64,000 nucleotides of DNA from Paracoccus sp. MKU1. Its GTDB lineage: Bacteria > Pseudomonadota > Alphaproteobacteria > Rhodobacterales > Rhodobacteraceae. Each line of letters opens with the position of its first letter. Position 1 is the stretch's first letter. The notes under the pieces are model-generated. The model had not been told where the DNA came from. It ran no database searches and saw only the letters and a program-made list of their open reading frames with translations. Below, one piece after another: positions 58,958 through 64,000 of this stretch. The stretch spans positions 1-64,000 of the forward strand of contig NZ_LLWQ01000220.1 of the NCBI RefSeq assembly GCF_001447385.1. The letters run 5' to 3'. A program made the position numbers and the translations under genes.

Positions 58958-59127
58958 ACCGTTCCGGGAGGAGGGGGAGCGGCCTCGCCTGGCGGCGCGC
59001 ACTGACCGGGAGCGGGATTTCGGCGATGGCCCATCGGCACGAATCTCGGGTCCGCCTGGTATTCCGGGGCCGACGGTGGCTGCCCGGGCACCGCATTGCG
59101 GATAAGGGCGGCAGGAACGGGCGGGTC

Positions 59128-60642
59128 TCAATCCGGCCGGCCGAAGGGCAGCCGATAGGACAGCGCCTCGGCCAGATGCGGCTGGCGGATGGCGGGCGAA
59201 GCGTCCAGGTCGGCGATGGTCCGCGCGCTGCGCAGGATGCGGTGATAGCCGCGCGGCGTCAGCCCCAGCCGCTCGGCCGCCAAGGCCAGCAGCGAGCGGC
59301 ATTCGCCGTCGAGCGGCGCGATCTCCTCCAGCAGCCGGCCCGAGGCATCCGCGTTCACCCGGGCTGTCGGATGCTCGGCGAAGCGCCGGGCCTGCACGGC
59401 GCGCGCCTCGGCGACGCGGGCGGCGACGCTGGCCGAGCTTTCGCCGGTCGCCGGCAGGCCCAGGTCCTCGATGGCGACCTGCGGCACCTCGATGCGCAGG
59501 TCGAAGCGGTCCATCATCGGTCCCGAGACCCGGCCCAGATAGTCCGAGCCGCAGCGCGGGGCCTTGGAACAGGCGCGCGCGGCATCGGCGATCTCGCCGC
59601 AGCGGCAGGGATTGGCGGCGGCGACCAGCAGGAAGCGCGCCGGGTAGCGGATATGGGCATTGGCGCGCGAGACATGGATCTCGCCGGTCTCGATCGGTTC
59701 GCGCAAGGCGTCGATGACGCGGCGCTCGAATTCCGGCAGTTCGTCCAGGAACAGCACGCCGTTATGCGCGAGGCTGGCCTGGCCGGGCCGGGCGTTGCGG
59801 CCGCCGCCGACCATGGCGGCCATCGAGGCGGTGTGATGCGGCTGCCGGAAAGGCGCGACGCGGGAGATGCCGCCCCCGTCCAGCAGGCCGGCGACGGAAT
59901 GGATTACTGAGGTTTCCAGCGCCTCCTGCGGGCTCAGCGGCGGCAGGATGCCGGGCAGGCGGGTCGCAAGCATGGATTTGCTGGCGCCGGGCGGGCCGAC
60001 CATCAACAGGTGATGCCGGCCGGCGGCGGCGATCTCCAGCGCGCGGCGCGCGCGTTCCTGGCCCTTCACCTCGGCCAGATCGGCCTCGAAGACGGTTTCG
60101 GCCAGCTCGCCCGGCGCGGCGCGGGCCAAGGGCGCGCGGTCGGTCAGGTGATCGACCGCCTCTCGCAGGGTGCGCGGCGCAAAGACAGGCACCGCGCCGA
60201 CCCAGGCGGCCTCGGCCCCGCAGGCGCGCGGCACCAGCAGCGCCCGGCTTTCCTCGGCCGCGGCCATGGCGGCGGGCAGGGCGCCCGCGACCGGCGAGAG
60301 ACGCCCGTCCAGTGCCAGTTCCCCCAGCGCCACCACGCGCTCCAGCGCCTCGGCCGGCACGATCTCCAGCGCGGCCAGCACGGCAAGCGCGATGGGCAGG
60401 TCGAAATGCGAGCCCTCCTTGGGCAGGTCGGCGGGTGACAGGTTCACCGTCACCCGCCGCGAGGGCATGGCGATGGACAAGGCGCCGAAGGCGGCCTTGA
60501 CCCGCTCGCGTGCCTCGCTGACCGATTTGTCGGGCAGGCCGACGATGCCGAATCCCGGCAGGCCCGGCGAAACCGAGCATTGCACCTCGGCCAGCCGCGC
60601 CTCGACCCCGTCGAAGGCCACGGTATAGGCAATCGCCGCCAT
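59128..60642 (-). CDS. comM: ComM/YifB-family AAA ATPase (Mg-chelatase-like)
   Basis: ComM is a hexameric helicase that extends branch migration when incoming single-stranded DNA recombines. The 504-residue protein begins MAAIAYTVAFDGVEARLAEV with the ChlI-like N-terminal domain (SVSPGLPGFGIVGLPDKSVSE), the AAA core, and the C-terminal MgChlI domain. The Walker A reads GPPGASKS (216-223): the residue before K222 is serine, not the usual glycine. Walker B is GVLFLDELPEF. Start at 60642 follows GAGAGGTG. The frame runs upstream to 61266 but without family support. A CtrA-type box lies 45 bases upstream. Confidence 0.9.
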   Translation of the reverse strand: MAAIAYTVAFDGVEARLAEVQCSVSPGLPGFGIVGLPDKSVSEARERVKAAFGALSIAMPSRRVTVNLSPADLPKEGSHFDLPIALAVLAALEIVPAEALERVVALGELALDGRLSPVAGALPAAMAAAEESRALLVPRACGAEAAWVGAVPVFAPRTLREAVDHLTDRAPLARAAPGELAETVFEADLAEVKGQERARRALEIAAAGRHHLLMVGPPGASKSMLATRLPGILPPLSPQEALETSVIHSVAGLLDGGGISRVAPFRQPHHTASMAAMVGGGRNARPGQASLAHNGVLFLDELPEFERRVIDALREPIETGEIHVSRANAHIRYPARFLLVAAANPCRCGEIADAARACSKAPRCGSDYLGRVSGPMMDRFDLRIEVPQVAIEDLGLPATGESSASVAARVAEARAVQARRFAEHPTARVNADASGRLLEEIAPLDGECRSLLALAAERLGLTPRGYHRILRSARTIADLDASPAIRQPHLAEALSYRLPFGRPD

Positions 60643-60686
60643 CACCTCTCCCCATGTCACAGGAGCTCTGGTTAACCCGCCGGAGC

Positions 60687-60701
60687 TTAAAGATTGGTTA
60701 A
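60687..60701. promoter_or_regulatory. CtrA-type box (TTAA-N7-TTAA)
   Basis: TTAA at 60687-60690 and 60698-60701 are separated by exactly seven bases, the CtrA consensus geometry. Read on the minus strand it begins TTAACC, matching the better half-site. A further TTAA lies at 60672-60675. It sits in the 133-base gap between divergent comM and coaBC, in the position to control either. Confidence 0.55.
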
Positions 60702-60775
60702 CGGGCGCGGCTTGCTTGTTCCGCGGCCCGCTTCGGCCTATGTGCAGGGCGAGCGTCAAGGCAGAGGAAGCGACC

Positions 60776-62050
60776 ATGCAAGGCAGCCGCATATTGCTGA
60801 TCGTCGGCGGGGGGATCGCCGCCTTCAAGATCCCCGAGCTGATCCGCTTGATCCGGCGCGAGGGCGGCTCGGTCGTGCCGGTGCTGACGCGGGCGGGGGC
60901 GGAGTTCGTCACGCCGCTGACGCTGTCGGCGCTGGCCGAGGCGCCCTGCCATACCGAACTGTTCGACCTGACCCGCGAATCCGAGATGGGCCATATCCAG
61001 CTGTCGCGGGCGGCCGATCTGGTGGTGGTCGCGCCAGCGACCGCCAATCTGCTGGCGCGGATGGCGGCGGGGATGGCGGACGACCTGGCCACGACCCTGC
61101 TGCTCGCGACGGACAAGCCGGTCCTGGCCGCGCCGGCGATGAACGTGCGCATGTGGCAGCACCCGGCGACGCAGCGAAACCTCGACATGCTGGAAAACGA
61201 CGGCATCCGCTTTGTCGGCCCGGACGAGGGCGACATGGCCTGCGGCGAATACGGTCCCGGCCGCATGGCCGAGCCCGAGGCGATCCTTCAGGCGATCCGT
61301 GCGGCGCTGGGGCGCGAGCGGCCGCTGCGCCTGCCGCCCGAGGCGGCGATCTCTCTGCCGGCGCGGGTGCTGGCCGGGCGGCATGTCATCGTGACCTCGG
61401 GGCCCACGCATGAGCCCATCGACCCGGTGCGCTATATCGCCAACCGCTCCAGCGGTGCGCAGGGCGCGGCCATCGCCGCGGCGCTGCGCGACATGGGCGC
61501 CCGCGTCAGTTTCGTGACCGGCCCGGCCGAGGTGCCGCCGCCCGAGGGCGTCGAGGTGATCGCGGTCGAGACGGCGCGCGAGATGCGCGAGGCGGTTGAG
61601 GCGGCGTTGCCCGCCGATGCCGCGGTGATGGCCGCCGCCGTGGCCGACTGGCACGTCGCCAATGCCAAGGCTGGCAAGATCAAGAAGGACGGTTCTGGCA
61701 AGCTGCCCGAGCTGCAATTCGCCGAGAATCCCGATATTCTGGCCTGGATCAGCCAATTGCCGCAGAATCGGCCGACGCTGGTGGTGGGCTTTGCCGCCGA
61801 GACCGACGACGTGCTGGACAACGCCACCCGCAAGCGCCGGCGCAAGGGCTGCGACTGGATCGTGGCCAATGACGTGAGCCCCGCCACCGGGATCATGGGC
61901 GGGACCGAGAATGCCGTGACCCTGATCTCTGCGGAAGGGGCGGAAAGCTGGCCGCGCCTGTCGAAGGACGAAGTCGCCCGCCGCCTGGCCGAGCGCATCG
62001 CCGAGGCGCTGGACCATGCCGAGGACAGCCTGCGGGAGGGTCGCGCATGA
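60776..62050 (+). CDS. coaBC: Bifunctional phosphopantothenoylcysteine synthetase/decarboxylase
   Basis: Two steps of coenzyme A synthesis in one 424-residue chain. The N-terminal CoaC flavoprotein has GGGIAAFKIPELIRL, APATANLLARMAAGMADD, APAMNVRMWQHPAT and the catalytic cysteine in MACGEYGPGRMAEP. The C-terminal CoaB domain has VTSGPTHEPIDPVRYIANRSSG and VGFAAETDD. Start at 60776 follows AGAGGAAG; a longer frame from 60716 lacks support. The cysteine desulfurase gene overlaps its end (ATGA). Confidence 0.95.
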   Translation: MQGSRILLIVGGGIAAFKIPELIRLIRREGGSVVPVLTRAGAEFVTPLTLSALAEAPCHTELFDLTRESEMGHIQLSRAADLVVVAPATANLLARMAAGMADDLATTLLLATDKPVLAAPAMNVRMWQHPATQRNLDMLENDGIRFVGPDEGDMACGEYGPGRMAEPEAILQAIRAALGRERPLRLPPEAAISLPARVLAGRHVIVTSGPTHEPIDPVRYIANRSSGAQGAAIAAALRDMGARVSFVTGPAEVPPPEGVEVIAVETAREMREAVEAALPADAAVMAAAVADWHVANAKAGKIKKDGSGKLPELQFAENPDILAWISQLPQNRPTLVVGFAAETDDVLDNATRKRRRKGCDWIVANDVSPATGIMGGTENAVTLISAEGAESWPRLSKDEVARRLAERIAEALDHAEDSLREGRA

Positions 62051-63114
62051 ACCGGGTCTATCTGGACTGGAACGCCACCGCGCCGCTGCGCCCCGAGGCG
62101 CGCGAGGCGATGCTGGCGGCGACCGAGATCGTCGGCAACCCGTCCTCGGTCCATGCCGAGGGCCGGGCGGCGAAATCGGCGCTGGAACGGGCGCGCGAGG
62201 AGATCGCCGCGGCGTTGGGCGCCGAGGGGGCGGATGTGATCTTCACCTCGGGCGCGACCGAGTCGGCGGCGCTGGTGTTGCAGGGCCGGGGACTGGCTTG
62301 TTCGGCGGTCGAGCATGCCGCCGTCCTGGCCTGGTGCGAGGCCTCGCTGCCGACGGATCAGGCGGGGCAGGTCGCGATTCCCGATCCCGGCCGCGCGACG
62401 CTGCAACTCGCCAATGCCGAGACCGGCGTGATCCAGGATCTGCCGCAGGGGCTGGCGGTCAGCGATCTGACCCAGGCCTTCGGAAAGATCCCGTTCGCCT
62501 TCAACTGGCTGGGCATCGAGGCCGGCTTCGTCAGCGCCCACAAGCTGGGCGGGCCGCGCGGTATCGGCGCGCTGGTGGTGAAGCGCGGCACCGAGGTCGA
62601 GGCACGGATCAAGGGCGGCGGACAGGAACAGGGCCGCCGCGCCGGGACCGAGAATCTGATCGGCATCATGGGCTTTGCAGCGGCGGCAAAAGCGGCGCAG
62701 AATGATCTGGATCAAGGAATCGGGGAAAAAGTGTCGCAACTGCGCGATTCCCTGATGGCCGCTCTGGAATCCGGGGCGGAAATGGTTACATTCCCGGGGC
62801 GCGAGGCCCGCCGCCTGCCCAATACATTGTCGATCCTGACGCCGGGTTGGCGCGGAGAGACGCAGGTGATGCAGATGGACCTGGCCGGATTTGCCGTCTC
62901 GGCAGGCTCGGCCTGTTCCTCGGGCAAGGTCCGGCCAAGTTCGGTTCTGACGGCCATGGGAATCGCGCCGGAATGGGCGGGCGATGCGATCCGCGTCTCG
63001 ATCGGACCGACGACGGAACCTCGGGACGTGATGCGTTTTGCGGATGCCTGGCTCGCGGCCCATGGCCGCTGGCGGCAGAGGAATGATGGGCGGGCGACCG
63101 CGGGAAGGGTTTGA
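62047..63114 (+). CDS. Cysteine desulfurase (NifS/IscS type), short
   Basis: A pyridoxal-phosphate enzyme that takes sulfur from cysteine for Fe-S clusters. The 355-residue protein begins MNRVYLDWNATAPLRPEARE and has the cofactor lysine in SAHKLGGP (K166) and the catalytic cysteine in SAGSACSSGK (C290). It is about 50 residues shorter than typical IscS, mainly at the C-terminus, so the IscU-docking tail may differ. It is coupled to coaBC by ATGA and sufB follows two bases later, making it the probable sulfur donor of a SUF operon. Confidence 0.92.
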   Translation: MNRVYLDWNATAPLRPEAREAMLAATEIVGNPSSVHAEGRAAKSALERAREEIAAALGAEGADVIFTSGATESAALVLQGRGLACSAVEHAAVLAWCEASLPTDQAGQVAIPDPGRATLQLANAETGVIQDLPQGLAVSDLTQAFGKIPFAFNWLGIEAGFVSAHKLGGPRGIGALVVKRGTEVEARIKGGGQEQGRRAGTENLIGIMGFAAAAKAAQNDLDQGIGEKVSQLRDSLMAALESGAEMVTFPGREARRLPNTLSILTPGWRGETQVMQMDLAGFAVSAGSACSSGKVRPSSVLTAMGIAPEWAGDAIRVSIGPTTEPRDVMRFADAWLAAHGRWRQRNDGRATAGRV

Positions 63115-63115
63115 G

Positions 63116-64000
63116 ATGAGTGTAGAGACCGGCGAGGCAATCGAAATCCGCGAGGGCGTGGACCGCGAAACCGTCGAGACCGTCCAGAGCATGGGGTCCT
63201 ACAAATACGGCTGGGACACCGAGATCGAGATGGAATATGCCCCCAAGGGCATCAACGAGGATATCGTCCGGCTGATCTCGAAGAAGAACGAGGAACCGGA
63301 ATGGATGACCGAATGGCGGCTGCAAGCCTTCCGCCGCTGGCAGACCATGACCGAGCCGAAATGGGCGATGCTCAACTATCCTGTGATCGACTATCAGGAC
63401 CAGTATTACTACGCCCGCCCCAAGAGCATGGCCGAAAAGCCCAAGTCGCTGGACGAGGTCGATCCCAAGCTGCTGGCCACCTATGAAAAGCTGGGTATCC
63501 CGCTGAAGGAGCAGATGATCCTGGCCGGGATCGAGGGTGCCGAGGGCGCGCCGGCCGAAGGGCGCAAGGTCGCGGTCGATGCGGTCTTCGACAGCGTCAG
63601 CGTCGGCACCACCTTCAAGGACGAGCTGGCCAAGGCCGGGGTGATCTTCTGTTCGATCTCGGAAGCCATCCGCGAACATCCCGAGCTGGTGAAGAAATAC
63701 CTGGGCTCGGTCGTGCCGCAATCGGACAATTTCTTCGCCACGCTGAACTCGGCGGTCTTTTCGGACGGCAGCTTCGTCTATGTGCCGCCGGGGGTGCGCT
63801 GCCCGATGGAGCTGTCCACCTATTTCCGCATCAATGCCGAGAATACCGGCCAGTTCGAGCGCACGCTGATCATCGCCGACAAGGGTTCCTATGTCAGCTA
63901 TCTGGAGGGCTGCACCGCGCCCAAGCGCGACGTGGCGCAGCTGCATGCGGCGGTGGTCGAGATCGTCATCCTCGAGGATGCCGAGGTCAAGTATTCGACC
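63116..64000 (+). CDS. sufB: Fe-S cluster assembly scaffold SufB (partial)
   Basis: The 5' part of SufB, a scaffold subunit of the SufBC2D complex. The frame is open to the window end, 295 codons: MSVETGEAIEIREGVDRETV at the start, then LISKKNEEPEWMTEWRLQAF, and VPPGVRCPMELSTYFRINAENTG leading into the beta-helix core. The remaining 3' part lies outside. The ATG is one base after the desulfurase stop, so the two are coupled. The usual sufC, sufD and sufS should follow. Confidence 0.95.
   Translation, partial: MSVETGEAIEIREGVDRETVETVQSMGSYKYGWDTEIEMEYAPKGINEDIVRLISKKNEEPEWMTEWRLQAFRRWQTMTEPKWAMLNYPVIDYQDQYYYARPKSMAEKPKSLDEVDPKLLATYEKLGIPLKEQMILAGIEGAEGAPAEGRKVAVDAVFDSVSVGTTFKDELAKAGVIFCSISEAIREHPELVKKYLGSVVPQSDNFFATLNSAVFSDGSFVYVPPGVRCPMELSTYFRINAENTGQFERTLIIADKGSYVSYLEGCTAPKRDVAQLHAAVVEIVILEDAEVKYST

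Overview
The window is high-GC DNA from an alphaproteobacterium, most likely a Paracoccus (Rhodobacterales). Pointers are the GcrA-type cell-cycle regulator, a phaA-phaB polyhydroxybutyrate pair, a decaprenyl-type prenyl synthase, the hemD-Mic60-like-hemY order, a TIGR02302/DUF4175 protein after lysA, and two copies of a GGGATATTTG...CACGGAAGAA intergenic repeat. The content is chromosomal and mostly housekeeping; I found no CRISPR array, prophage or recognisable defence island.

Left part (1-15.5 kb): a truncated IS5-type element abuts the arginase stop codon. Then come a CirA-like TonB receptor, metG, a Nudix hydrolase and gcrA (all minus strand), an orphan ABC-2 permease, argD-GNAT-argF, a type I secretion ATPase/HlyD pair (minus strand), and mlaA-mlaC. 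Middle-left (15.5-29.5 kb): PBP1A faces away from amtB, which has an NtrC-like site. These are followed by a decaprenyl synthase, DUF2007 plus a tRNA-type methyltransferase, phaA-phaB, an EAL phosphodiesterase, tag and a TlpA-like thioredoxin. The tightly overlapping series argH, small lipoprotein, DUF2834 protein and lysA closes this part.

Middle-right (29.5-47.8 kb): the DUF4175 protein, a zinc-ribbon membrane protein, ftsE-ftsX-plsC, and a YadG/YadH-type ABC exporter. Next are two small exported proteins, one with a ClpP-like fold signature, then rimO. A surface-glycan-like stretch follows (sulfotransferase, ettA, two GT61 transferases of visibly lower GC), then an acyl-CoA synthetase and a BON-LysM protein. 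Right part (47.9-64 kb): a CAP-domain protein, an exporter ABC half-transporter, tsaD-gpsA-YciI-EVE, hemD-Mic60-like-hemY, tRNA-Thr(CGT), a 0.5 kb stretch with no gene, gshB and comM/yifB with a CtrA-type box. Last comes coaBC, a cysteine desulfurase and sufB, which runs off the end.

How the genes work together: arginine synthesis (argD, argF, argH) and breakdown (arginase) are both represented. Envelope functions dominate: PBP1A, FtsEX, PlsC, MlaA/C, glycan transferases, LysM and CAP proteins, lipoproteins. Cell-cycle control is hinted at by gcrA and the CtrA box. Many gene pairs overlap by 1-8 bases, which suggests translational coupling. I see no wholly new system. The most interesting leads are the LptM-like lipoprotein between argH and lysA, the two-gene exported ClpP-like cassette, the Mic60-HemY locus, the CtrA box before comM, the low-GC GT61/sulfotransferase stretch, and the unusual Walker A of ComM.
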